From Gammaproteobacteria bacterium (lineage in GTDB: Bacteria > Pseudomonadota > Gammaproteobacteria > Enterobacterales > Psychrobiaceae): 6,694 nt of DNA. The notes under the pieces were generated by a model. It was not told where the DNA came from. It did not search any database and was given only the letters and a program-made list of their open reading frames with translations. Below are positions 1 to 5,840 of this stretch, piece after piece. Location: NCBI GenBank assembly GCA_013214885.1, contig JABSRS010000195.1, positions 1-6,694 of the forward strand, read 5' to 3'. Position numbers and translations under genes: made by a program. Position 1 is the stretch's first letter. Every line of letters begins with the position of its first letter.

Positions 1-430
1 TCAAGGGATCATTTTAGTGGCCCATAGCAAGCGAGCGGTCCGCGAACTTACCGCTTTGTTTGAGCGGCGTGAAATCACCAAAAAATATCAAGCGGTGGTT
101 CGCGGACAATTTCCGCCGTCAATGACCTTTGATTTAGCAATCGATCAGCGTTCAGCTGCCACCAAAGCCAGCTTGCTAAAATATAACAGTGAATTGAATT
201 TATCATTACTCGATATTGAAATTGGCAGTGGCCGAAAGCACCAAATTAGGCGCCATTTACTCAGTGGTGGTTTTCCAATTGTTGGTGATCGGCTGTATGG
301 TGAATCGGACCAAATCAACCCAGAGTCAGACCTCCAATTGTGTGCTTATTCGTTATCATTCCGCTGTCCCATCACCGAGCAATTAACTCATTTTGTGGTT
401 GAGCCTGAATTATTATTGGAAAATAATTAA
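1..430 (+). CDS. RluA-family RNA pseudouridine synthase, C-terminal part (5' truncated)
   Basis: The frame is open from base 2 and reads QGIILVAHSKRAV, the stretch that follows the catalytic HRLD(x)TxG motif of RluA-family synthases. The catalytic Asp therefore lies a few residues before the window and is not seen. Visible family motifs are ITKKYQAVVRG and the C-terminal block GSGRKHQIRRHL followed by PIVGDRLYG, which binds RNA and shapes the active site. The family isomerises specific uridines to pseudouridine in rRNA or tRNA in the cytoplasm. The GRKHQIRRHL wording recalls TruC, but without the N-terminal half the target RNA cannot be assigned. A GTG at 17 could be mistaken for a start, but the family match upstream of it shows that the gene continues off the edge. 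The stop is TAA at 428-430. The next gene is 194 nt away, so it is probably a separate transcription unit. Confidence 0.9.
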   Translation, partial: QGIILVAHSKRAVRELTALFERREITKKYQAVVRGQFPPSMTFDLAIDQRSAATKASLLKYNSELNLSLLDIEIGSGRKHQIRRHLLSGGFPIVGDRLYGESDQINPESDLQLCAYSLSFRCPITEQLTHFVVEPELLLENN

Positions 431-577
431 ATAAATTTCAATGCTGTTAAATATTTGTTAAAACATTGTTTATCAGTTGGTTAAGCTTGTTTATTGTCAG
501 GATCGCAAAGGTTATTTGGGACTGTCTAAATATTTATTGAAAGTTTTTTAACGGGTTCAGGTCTTATTTATTAAGCT

Positions 578-592
578 GGCAAGTATGTTGCC
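578..592 (+). promoter_or_regulatory. Small hairpin in the buf operon leader
   Basis: GGCAA (578-582) and TTGCC (588-592) form a perfect 5-bp stem around the loop GTATG, ending 32 nt before the bufA start codon. It could be a leader RNA hairpin or a protein-binding half-site pair. The rest of 431-624 is AT-rich. I found no convincing sigma-70 or ECF promoter there: TTGTCA at 494-499 and TTGAAA at 537-542 resemble -35 boxes but lack well-placed -10 partners. The stem is short enough to be chance. Confidence 0.25.
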
Positions 593-613
593 GTTTACTT
601 AAATTATAAAAAT

Positions 614-618
614 AAGGA
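614..618 (+). promoter_or_regulatory. Ribosome binding site of bufA
   Basis: AAGGA lies 6 nt before the ATG at 625. It is the strongest Shine-Dalgarno sequence in the operon, fitting high output of the small precursor relative to the downstream enzyme genes. Confidence 0.75.
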
Positions 619-624
619 TTCAAC

Positions 625-888
625 ATGAACAATAAGCTTTTATTAAACAGCGCAGTAGCAGCAGCAATTGTCCTAGCCGTAGTAAATTCTCCAATCGCTG
701 AAGCAAAAAAAGGCGGAATGGAAAAATGTTATGGCGTTGCTAAATCGGGTCAAAATGACTGTAAAGCTGGCCCAGGTACTTCATGTGCAGGCACATCAAC
801 TAAAGATGCTCAAGGTAATGCATGGATTTACGTGGCCAAAGGCACTTGTAAAAAAATTGTTGGTGGTAGCCTAGAAGCTAAAAAATAA
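625..888 (+). CDS. bufA: Bufferin-type RiPP precursor (BufA1, DUF2282 family), exported
   Basis: This is an 87-residue protein with an N-terminal signal peptide: basic start, hydrophobic stretch about residues 5-24, and AEA before K28 as the likely signal peptidase I site. The mature part has four cysteines, C35, C46, C54 and C75, in the DUF2282 pattern [12 protein letters not shown]...SCAG...AWIYV..GTC and ends GGSLEAKK. It lacks the EGKCG repeats of the HvfA/DUF333-like precursors, so it belongs to the BufA1 side of the family. In characterised bufferins (Caulobacter) an MNIO enzyme with its partner converts cysteines to thiooxazoles, giving a copper-binding peptide; I infer the central pair C46/C54 as the modified residues here. 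It is the first gene of the operon, and bufB begins 3 nt after its stop. Older annotations call such genes 'DUF2282 membrane protein', because the signal peptide looks like a transmembrane segment. Confidence 0.92.
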   Translation: MNNKLLLNSAVAAAIVLAVVNSPIAEAKKGGMEKCYGVAKSGQNDCKAGPGTSCAGTSTKDAQGNAWIYVAKGTCKKIVGGSLEAKK

Positions 889-891
889 TCG

Positions 892-1776
892 ATGTCTTCT
901 TCGACTTATCAAGTAGCTAGCACAATCCCCGCTGACGCGGGGGTTGGACTAAAACCACAGCATTTCGATACTATTTTAGACTCAAATCCTGCCATTGGCT
1001 GGTTTGAAATACACGCAGAAAATTACATGTCAGGAGGCGGTGCTCGCCACCAGTATCTGACTAAAATTCGTGACAAATATCCTATCTCGCTTCACGGCGT
1101 AGGCTTATCTCTTGGCTCTGCTGAGGGGGTTTGCCCCAAACATCTAAGCGCCATGAAAAAATTAATTGACCGCTATCAGCCTGGTCTTGTTTCAGAGCAT
1201 TTGTCCTGGAGTCGCTGGCACTCAAGTGTGCTCAATGATTTATTACCGACACCATATACTGATGAAAGCATGGATGTTTTTTGCCAAAACATCGATCACA
1301 CTCAAACGGTACTGGGGCAACAAATTTTAATTGAAAATCCATCGAGTTATTTTCAATTGCAACACAGTGATTTCAGTGAAGTAGAATTTTTAGTGACCCT
1401 GGCACGGCGCAGTGGTTGTAAGATTTTACTCGATGTTAATAATGTCTATGTTAGTGCCTGTAATCATGTTTTTGATCCTCAGCAATACATTAAAGCGATC
1501 CCCAGTGAATTGGTGGCAGAAATACACTTAGCGGGTCATAGCCTTGAGCAAATTGTCAGTGGCGGCGTTAATCAAGGTCAGATCCGCATTGACGATCATG
1601 GCTCGTTAACCTGTGACGCCGTGTGGCAGTTATACCAATTTACCTTAGCGCATGTCGGTAGTAAGCCAACCTTAATCGAGTGGGACAGCAACATTCCGAC
1701 TTGGCAAGTTTTGCATCAAGAAGCGATGCTAGCGCAACAACATTTAGACCAACTAAAGGTTGTCAGTGATGACTAA
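892..1776 (+). CDS. bufB: MNIO-family (DUF692) peptide-modifying iron enzyme, BufB
   Basis: This is a 294-residue protein of usual length for DUF692, the multinuclear non-heme iron-dependent oxidases related to MbnB. The family folds as a TIM barrel with two or three iron ions and uses oxygen to remodel cysteine or other residues of a ribosomal peptide. Conserved polar residues sit where metal ligands are expected: H41-A-E43-N (family motif), H68 in SLHGVGLS, E102-H103 in SEHLSW, E148-N149 in ENPSSY, D181/N183/N184 in LLDVNNVYVS, H212 and H216 in EIHLAGH, D235-H236, and E263/D265 in IEWD. It appears intact. Its expected substrate is the product of the preceding gene and its partner the product of the following one. 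The ATG at 892 lies 3 nt after the bufA stop with no clear Shine-Dalgarno sequence, so it is probably translated by coupling. It is predicted to be cytoplasmic. Confidence 0.93.
   Translation: MSSSTYQVASTIPADAGVGLKPQHFDTILDSNPAIGWFEIHAENYMSGGGARHQYLTKIRDKYPISLHGVGLSLGSAEGVCPKHLSAMKKLIDRYQPGLVSEHLSWSRWHSSVLNDLLPTPYTDESMDVFCQNIDHTQTVLGQQILIENPSSYFQLQHSDFSEVEFLVTLARRSGCKILLDVNNVYVSACNHVFDPQQYIKAIPSELVAEIHLAGHSLEQIVSGGVNQGQIRIDDHGSLTCDAVWQLYQFTLAHVGSKPTLIEWDSNIPTWQVLHQEAMLAQQHLDQLKVVSDD
1755..1759 (+). promoter_or_regulatory. Ribosome binding site that decides the bufC start
   Basis: AAAGG inside the end of bufB is 9 nt from the ATG at 1769 and 6 nt from an in-frame GTG at 1766. It directly abuts an in-frame TTG at 1760, which is too close to be used. 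This favours ATG 1769, with GTG 1766 as the alternative. Confidence 0.55.
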
Positions 1777-2623
1777 GCAAACACTGGCGCAATTTCAGCA
1801 ACAATTTACCACGCAATTGTTATCAGAGCAGCTTGATCAAAGCAGTTTGGAATTTTTAAGCCAACTAAAGCAGCAGTTTCCTCAAGGCGATGCCTTAGAC
1901 GAGGCCACACTGCGGCTCAATATTTACCGTAATAACGTTATTTTTTCACTTAGTAGTGCGATTGGCGATTTATACCCCATCGTCAAACGCTTAATTGGCG
2001 ATGAGTGCTTTAACCAAGCGGCGATAGATTTTGTGCGACGCTACCCACCAAGTCACAGTGCACTGGTTTTTTACGGGGCAGGTTTTATTGAATTTATTAA
2101 AAGGTATCCAGCCTGCGTGACGCTAGAATATTTAACCGATGTTGCCAAGTTGGAGTATTACAGTCACAGCGTGTTTCACGAAACCGACAGCGATAATCTT
2201 GATCCTGCGTTGTTAGCACAAGTTGCGCCAGAGCAATTAGGTCAATTGGTTTTTAAGTTGCAACCCGCGGTTCGATTATTTAAATCGCCATGGCCCGTTG
2301 AAGCTATTTGGCAAGAAAACTTAAAGCAGCAACCGCAATTCATAGAACTCGAACATACCAGCGGTGATTATTTGTTAATTTACCGTCAGGATTTTGAAGT
2401 GCAGGTGGTTAATTTAAATCCGCATTGTTATCACTTTATCGAGCAATTAATGCTTGGTCACAATATCAGTGAGGCATGGCAGCACACGGTGCAACAAGCG
2501 CCCAGCGTCAATCAACCATTGGACGATGATGAACTAGGTCCGATCTTGGGCTACCTATTGAGTCTGCCACTTTTCGCAACGTTTAATTTAGGGACTATTT
2601 ATAATGAAGAGCACAATGAATAA
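1769..2623 (+). CDS. bufC: DUF2063 / HvfC-BufC family partner of the MNIO enzyme
   Basis: From ATG 1769 this is a 284-residue protein; its start overlaps the bufB stop by 8 nt (ATGACTAA). The longest open frame begins at a TTG three codons earlier, which I reject on ribosome-site spacing. The N-terminal half carries the DUF2063 pattern: RLNIYRNNV (about 50-57), [22 protein letters not shown] (about 92-103) and [11 protein letters not shown] (about 121-131). The C-terminal half (from about 180) is less conserved, with acidic and hydrophobic stretches and no signal peptide. Members of this family form a complex with the MNIO enzyme and present the precursor to it, analogous to MbnC in methanobactin synthesis. 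Its position between the enzyme and the DoxX gene is the standard one. It overlaps the next gene by 20 nt, suggesting coupled translation and matched amounts. Confidence 0.9.
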   Translation: MTKQTLAQFQQQFTTQLLSEQLDQSSLEFLSQLKQQFPQGDALDEATLRLNIYRNNVIFSLSSAIGDLYPIVKRLIGDECFNQAAIDFVRRYPPSHSALVFYGAGFIEFIKRYPACVTLEYLTDVAKLEYYSHSVFHETDSDNLDPALLAQVAPEQLGQLVFKLQPAVRLFKSPWPVEAIWQENLKQQPQFIELEHTSGDYLLIYRQDFEVQVVNLNPHCYHFIEQLMLGHNISEAWQHTVQQAPSVNQPLDDDELGPILGYLLSLPLFATFNLGTIYNEEHNE

Positions 2624-3071
2624 AATAATGACCAAACTTAGCCACTATTGTAGTGCGCTACCGAATGAATTATTGGTATTGAGCGCGCGGTTTGCAATTG
2701 CCGCGGTATTTTGGCGCAGTGCCCAGACCAAGTTTAGTGGTTGGAAATTTTTAGGCCAAGACTGGCAATTTTACAATGTTAGTCAATCAACGTTTATGTT
2801 GTTCGAATACGAATATGACTTACCAATAATCCCCCCAGATATCGCGGCCTATTTAGCAACATTAGCCGAATTTGGTTTGTCACTGGCCATAATCTTAGGT
2901 TTATTCACCCGCTTAAGTGCATTGGCATTACTGGGCATGACCGCAGTTATTCAACTGTTAGTGTATCCAGATGCCTGGCCCACTCATATTTTATGGGCAG
3001 TAGGTCTGTTGTTTTTAATTAAACACGGTGGTGGGACATTGTCATTAGATCGGTTGTTGTTTAAACGTTAA
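2604..3071 (+). CDS. DoxX-family inner-membrane protein of the bufferin operon
   Basis: This 155-residue protein has about four predicted membrane segments (roughly 22-38, 78-100, 102-121 and 126-140). Family wording includes [18 protein letters not shown], the loop [59 protein letters not shown] and a C-terminal GTLSLDRLL. DoxX proteins of this type are the usual last gene of bufferin/oxazolin operons (hvfD position); their biochemical role is unsettled. Redox or quinone-linked functions and assistance to export or maturation have been suggested. In-frame ATGs occur at 2604, 2616 and 2628. I chose 2604 because AGGGA at 2590-2594 sits 9 nt before it. It overlaps bufC by 20 nt, in a different frame. 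The next 270 bases lack genes, so this ends the operon. Confidence 0.88.
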   Translation: MKSTMNKIMTKLSHYCSALPNELLVLSARFAIAAVFWRSAQTKFSGWKFLGQDWQFYNVSQSTFMLFEYEYDLPIIPPDIAAYLATLAEFGLSLAIILGLFTRLSALALLGMTAVIQLLVYPDAWPTHILWAVGLLFLIKHGGGTLSLDRLLFKR

Positions 3072-3095
3072 AATTCATGGATGACTTGAACTTTT

Positions 3096-3115
3096 CGCCT
3101 AGTTGAATCTAGGTG
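3096..3115 (+). other. Short hairpin after the buf operon
   Basis: CGCCTAG (3096-3102) pairs with CTAGGTG (3109-3115), with one G-T pair and a 6-nt loop. No T-run follows on either strand, so it is not a typical intrinsic terminator. It lies 25 nt after the doxX stop and might protect the 3' end of the mRNA or mark an RNA processing point. Confidence 0.35.
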
Positions 3116-3127
3116 CATAATTGACTG

Positions 3128-3279
3128 AAAGTGTTGGTATTTGATAAAGAAAGCTTGAGCAGCATGGATGCTGCACCAGAGCCCCGAACGAAGGCAGAAC
3201 CGTAATGCCTGTGGCATTAGGAAGTCCGCCGAAGTAGTGATGGGTTTACAGCGACTTGTTGTTCAAATGGCAACACTTT
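3128..3279. repeat. 152-bp structured element with 17-bp terminal inverted repeats
   Basis: The left end (3128-3144) reads AAAGTGTTGgtATTTGA. The reverse complement of the right end (3263-3279) reads AAAGTGTTGccATTTGA, so 15 of 17 positions match. Inside are two perfect 7-bp hairpins: GCAGCAT/ATGCTGC (3159-3174, with GG between) and TAATGCC/GGCATTA (3203-3219, loop TGT). There is no convincing ORF. The architecture fits a non-autonomous interspersed repeat (MITE or REP-like) or a folded RNA domain in the 3' untranslated region of the buf transcript. My recollection is that similar intergenic units with a TTTACAGCG segment are scattered in Alteromonadales genomes, but copy number cannot be seen here. 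No clear target-site duplication is visible. Confidence 0.6.
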
Positions 3280-3292
3280 ACTCATACATAGC

Positions 3293-3322
3293 AAAAAAAA
3301 CGCCGACAATTGTCGGCGTTTT
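3293..3322. terminator. Bidirectional intrinsic terminator between the buf operon and ybiT
   Basis: A perfect 18-bp palindrome (9-bp arms CGCCGACAA/TTGTCGGCG, 3301-3318) is preceded by eight A (3293-3300) and followed by four T (3319-3322). Read on the minus strand it has an eight-T tail and lies 26 nt after the ybiT stop, a strong terminator. On the plus strand the TTTT tail is shorter but would still stop transcription from the buf operon. Confidence 0.9.
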
Positions 3323-3347
3323 CAATTAGCACTATCAGAATATCAGG

Positions 3348-4940
3348 CTATTTGCCTTCTTTAGTTGCTAAGAACTCGTCATAAGTACCGTGGAAATCGT
3401 TAATCCCTTCTGGGGTAATTTCTAGAATACGAGTGGCGATTGACGATACAAACTCACGGTCATGACTGACGAAGAACATCGTGCCAGCGTAGTTCGCTAG
3501 CGCCAAGTTCAATGCTTCGATTGATTCCATGTCCATGTGGTTAGTTGGTTCATCCATTAATAACACGTTCGGGCTGTGCATCATGATCTTACCAAGTAAC
3601 ATCCGACCTTGCTCACCACCAGAAAGTACTTTAACTGACTTACCGATATCATTCTGAGAGAATAACAAACGACCTAAGATGCTGCGAACTGCTTGCTCGT
3701 CATCACCTTCGTGCATCCATTGTGCCATCCAATTGAATAACGTTAGGTCGCTTTCGAATTCACTTGAGTGATCCTGAGCGTAGTAACCGATATTGGCATT
3801 TTCAGACCATTTGATCTGACCTTCACTAGCGTCTAAATCATGTTGTAAAACTCGTAGTAAAGAGGTTTTACCGACGCCATTCTGACCGATAATCGCCACA
3901 CGCTCACCAACTTCGGTGATCATATTGAAGTTTTTGAACAATACATTGTCATCGAATGATTTACCAAGGCCTTCAATGGTAATAGCGTTACGGTATAACT
4001 GCTTTTCTTGTTCGAAACGAATATAAGGATTCTGACGACTAGAGACTTTAACTACAGCCAAGTGAATCTTATCAATTTGCTTAGCACGCGAGGTTGCTTG
4101 CTTAGCTTTCGATGCGTTGGCCGAGAAACGACTAACGAATGACTGAAGTTCAGCGATTTGCGCTTTCTTCTTGGCATTGTCAGACATTAACTGCTCACGA
4201 GCTTGATGTGCCGCAGTCATGTATTCATCGTAGTTACCAGGGAACACAGAAAGTTCACCGTAATCAAGATCGGCCATGTGAGTACATACAGAGTTTAAGA
4301 AATGGCGATCGTGTGAAATAATAACCATGGTTGATTTACGTTCGTTAAGAACGGTTTCTAACCATTGAATGGTATCGATGTCCAAGTTGTTGGTTGGTTC
4401 GTCAAGTAGTAGAATTTCTGGATCAGAGAATAACGCCTGAGCCAGTAACACACGAAGTTTCCAACCTGGAGCAACTTCAGACATCATGCCATAATGAAGC
4501 GCTTCATCGATACCAAGACCAAGTAACATTTCACCAGCGCGGGCTTCAGCACTGTAACCCTCCAGTTCTGCAAACTCAGTTTCTAAATCAGCAACACGCA
4601 TGCCATCGGCATCACTCATTTCTGGTAACGAATAAATGCGGTCACGCTCTTCTTTAACTTTCCACATCTCTTTGTGACCCATGATCACGGTATCGATAAC
4701 TGAAAAATCTTCGAAAGCGAATTGATCCTGGCCTAAAACACCTAAACGCTCGCCAGTATCAATCGATACATTACCCGATGATGGGTCTAAATTACCGGTT
4801 AAGATCTTCATAAACGTCGATTTACCACAACCGTTAGCGCCAATTAGACCATAACGGTTACCGTTACCAAACTTAACTGAAATGTTCTCAAACAATGGCT
4901 TAGCGCCAAATTGCATGGTGATATTAGCTGTTGAAATCAA
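3348..4940 (-). CDS. ybiT: ABC-F family ATPase YbiT
   Basis: This is a 530-residue protein with two ABC ATPase domains and no membrane segments. Domain 1 has Walker [10 protein letters not shown] (34-42), Walker B ILLLDEP (176-182) and H-loop H210. The linker (about 240-310) is rich in charged residues and contains [20 protein letters not shown], as in ABC-F P-site tRNA-interaction arms. Domain 2 has Walker [10 protein letters not shown] (352-360), signature LSGGEQGR (439-446), Walker B VLLMDEP (459-465) and H493. The first-domain signature is replaced by VAPGWKLR (156-163), which is also the wording of Escherichia coli YbiT, so it is a family trait rather than damage. ABC-F proteins bind ribosomes and help resolve stalled states; the exact role of YbiT is less defined. 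The start is TTG at 4940 with an AGAGAG ribosome site. It gives the same N-terminal length as E. coli YbiT (TMQFG at the same position), and no in-frame ATG lies upstream nearby. Confidence 0.95.
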   Translation of the reverse strand: MISTANITMQFGAKPLFENISVKFGNGNRYGLIGANGCGKSTFMKILTGNLDPSSGNVSIDTGERLGVLGQDQFAFEDFSVIDTVIMGHKEMWKVKEERDRIYSLPEMSDADGMRVADLETEFAELEGYSAEARAGEMLLGLGIDEALHYGMMSEVAPGWKLRVLLAQALFSDPEILLLDEPTNNLDIDTIQWLETVLNERKSTMVIISHDRHFLNSVCTHMADLDYGELSVFPGNYDEYMTAAHQAREQLMSDNAKKKAQIAELQSFVSRFSANASKAKQATSRAKQIDKIHLAVVKVSSRQNPYIRFEQEKQLYRNAITIEGLGKSFDDNVLFKNFNMITEVGERVAIIGQNGVGKTSLLRVLQHDLDASEGQIKWSENANIGYYAQDHSSEFESDLTLFNWMAQWMHEGDDEQAVRSILGRLLFSQNDIGKSVKVLSGGEQGRMLLGKIMMHSPNVLLMDEPTNHMDMESIEALNLALANYAGTMFFVSHDREFVSSIATRILEITPEGINDFHGTYDEFLATKEGK

Positions 4941-4946
4941 TGTAAA

Positions 4947-4953
4947 CTCTCTT
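4947..4953 (-). promoter_or_regulatory. Ribosome binding site supporting the TTG start of ybiT
   Basis: Read on the minus strand the sequence is AAGAGAG, ending 6 nt before the TTG start codon at 4940. It is a moderate Shine-Dalgarno match with good spacing. The first codons of the conserved protein sequence follow directly, which supports the non-ATG start. Confidence 0.6.
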
Positions 4954-4970
4954 AAATGAATTATTTGGGG

Positions 4971-5066
4971 TTTTTAGTGCGACATAAAACTACTATCACT
5001 AAAAAGGCGGCATATTTTAACCGTTTGTCAGCCCGATTACTATGTTTGATTTAGTGATCTTAGTAG
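4971..5066 (-). promoter_or_regulatory. Overlapping, mutually exclusive inverted repeats upstream of ybiT
   Basis: TTTTTAGTG (4971-4979) is the reverse complement of CACTAAAAA (4997-5005), a 9-bp stem with a 17-nt loop. The overlapping segment CTACTATCACTAAA (4990-5003) also pairs with TTTAGTGAT (5050-5058) plus AGTAG (5062-5066), a 14-bp stem interrupted by one 3-nt bulge. The middle arm can therefore pair with only one partner at a time. The segment lies between the argO stop and the ybiT start. It could be a leader RNA switch or a set of three TTTAGTG operator half-sites. No clear -35/-10 pair was found for ybiT; CTGACA on the minus strand near 5030 lacks a matching -10. Confidence 0.4.
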
Positions 5067-5098
5067 CGGATCCAAACAACTGAACCTAAAGGCCGTGG

Positions 5099-5728
5099 CT
5101 AGCTATAGAATCGTTCGCTCCAACTCTGGAATAATGTTGCAGCAATCACCCACATAATTAATGCAATCATAAAGTCGATCACCCGTTTTACTTTTGGCTT
5201 TTTCAATTGATTAGATAGTTTAGCGGCGCTGGCTGCCAAGGTGAAAAACCATATAACTGAAGCTAAAATCGCGCCAAGCATGAAATACATCTTGGTATCG
5301 ACAGGATATTGTCCCGCCACGCTGCCTAAAATCATCACCGTATCAACATAAGCATGAGGATTTAAAAACGTTACCACTAAACTCGTTAACACCACCACCT
5401 TAAACGATTTGGCTGTGACCAATTTCTCGGTATCGTTGATGACGGTTTCAATCGCGTTTTTAAAGGCAATCGCACCATAAGTTATTAAAAATACAATGCC
5501 ACCCCAGCTCAACAAACTAAACATTAAATCGCTGCTATTTAAAATAACACTAGCACCCATTACGCCAATCACAATTAACAACACATCATACATCGAGCAC
5601 AGAGCGGCCGCTGCAAAGTGATGATTTTTATTAATGCCTTGGTTTAAGATCATCGCATTTTGGGCACCAATAGGAATAATCATGCTTAATCCTAACGTGA
5701 ATCCTTTGGCGACGATTAATAAGCTCAT
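5099..5728 (-). CDS. argO: Arginine exporter ArgO (LysE family)
   Basis: This 209-residue inner-membrane protein has about six hydrophobic segments and normal length for ArgO/LysE (E. coli ArgO is about 211). Signature blocks are IPIGAQNAMILNQGI (18-32), a conserved D48 in the second segment, WGGIVFLITYGAIAFK (75-90) and FLNPHAYVDTVMILGSV (121-137). The NPHxYxDT motif separates it from the RhtB branch. The family exports arginine, and in some bacteria lysine, protecting against amino-acid excess and canavanine. The start is ATG at 5728, with GGAG at 5735-5738 on the minus strand 6 nt before it. It is divergent from the LysR-type gene argP, the arrangement known for lysE/lysG, and is expected to be activated by ArgP with arginine. 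No clear terminator follows it before ybiT, so some read-through into ybiT is possible. Confidence 0.93.
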   Translation of the reverse strand: MSLLIVAKGFTLGLSMIIPIGAQNAMILNQGINKNHHFAAAALCSMYDVLLIVIGVMGASVILNSSDLMFSLLSWGGIVFLITYGAIAFKNAIETVINDTEKLVTAKSFKVVVLTSLVVTFLNPHAYVDTVMILGSVAGQYPVDTKMYFMLGAILASVIWFFTLAASAAKLSNQLKKPKVKRVIDFMIALIMWVIAATLFQSWSERFYS

Positions 5729-5762
5729 GTTGTTCTCCGATAAATAATGTTGAGTGACAGGG

Positions 5763-5791
5763 ATAATATGAGGGCATTTTGCGCTTGTTAT
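5763..5791 (-). promoter_or_regulatory. Candidate argO promoter
   Basis: On the minus strand the -35-like ATAACA (5786-5791) and the -10-like TATTAT (5763-5768; 5 of 6 matches to TATAAT) are 17 nt apart. They leave a leader of roughly 30 nt before the argO start. The weak -35 fits a promoter that needs an activator such as ArgP. This is pattern matching only. Confidence 0.4.
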
Positions 5792-5802
5792 TGTGATAAA
5801 TA

Positions 5803-5821
5803 AAATTAATAATATTAATTT
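5803..5821. promoter_or_regulatory. 19-bp AT palindrome in the argO-argP divergent region, possible ArgP site
   Basis: AAATTAATAATATTAATTT is a palindrome with 9-bp perfect arms around a central A. It contains the T-N11-A spacing typical of LysR-type binding sites and lies 20 nt before the argP start, upstream of the candidate argO -35. It may serve argP autoregulation and argO activation. Because it is wholly A and T, a chance palindrome or part of the argP -10 region is also possible. Confidence 0.4.
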
Positions 5822-5840
5822 GTCATTAGAGGAATTAATA

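Noticed and set aside
17..430. GTG at 17 as a true start of a short 137-residue protein
   Set aside because: The reading frame upstream of it encodes the conserved QGIIL segment of RluA synthases, so the gene is cut by the window edge rather than short.
494..542. TTGTCA and TTGAAA as -35 boxes of a buf promoter
   Set aside because: Neither has a reasonable -10 hexamer at 16-18 nt, so a promoter call would be guesswork.
1760..1768. TTG at 1760 as the bufC start
   Set aside because: It directly abuts the AAAGG ribosome site; ATG 1769 (or GTG 1766) has workable spacing.
3096..3115. Intrinsic terminator directly after doxX
   Set aside because: The hairpin has no T-run after it on either strand; the palindrome at 3301-3318 is the better terminator.
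3159..3219. tRNA or CRISPR repeat in the 3072-3300 gap
   Set aside because: There are hairpins but no cloverleaf, no T-loop consensus and no direct repeats with spacers.
4139..4321. 60-codon plus-strand open frame inside ybiT
   Set aside because: It lies wholly antisense to a well-conserved gene, and its translation has no family-like composition.
4394..4657. 87-codon plus-strand open frame inside ybiT
   Set aside because: It is an antisense shadow of the conserved first ATPase domain, with no ribosome site of note.
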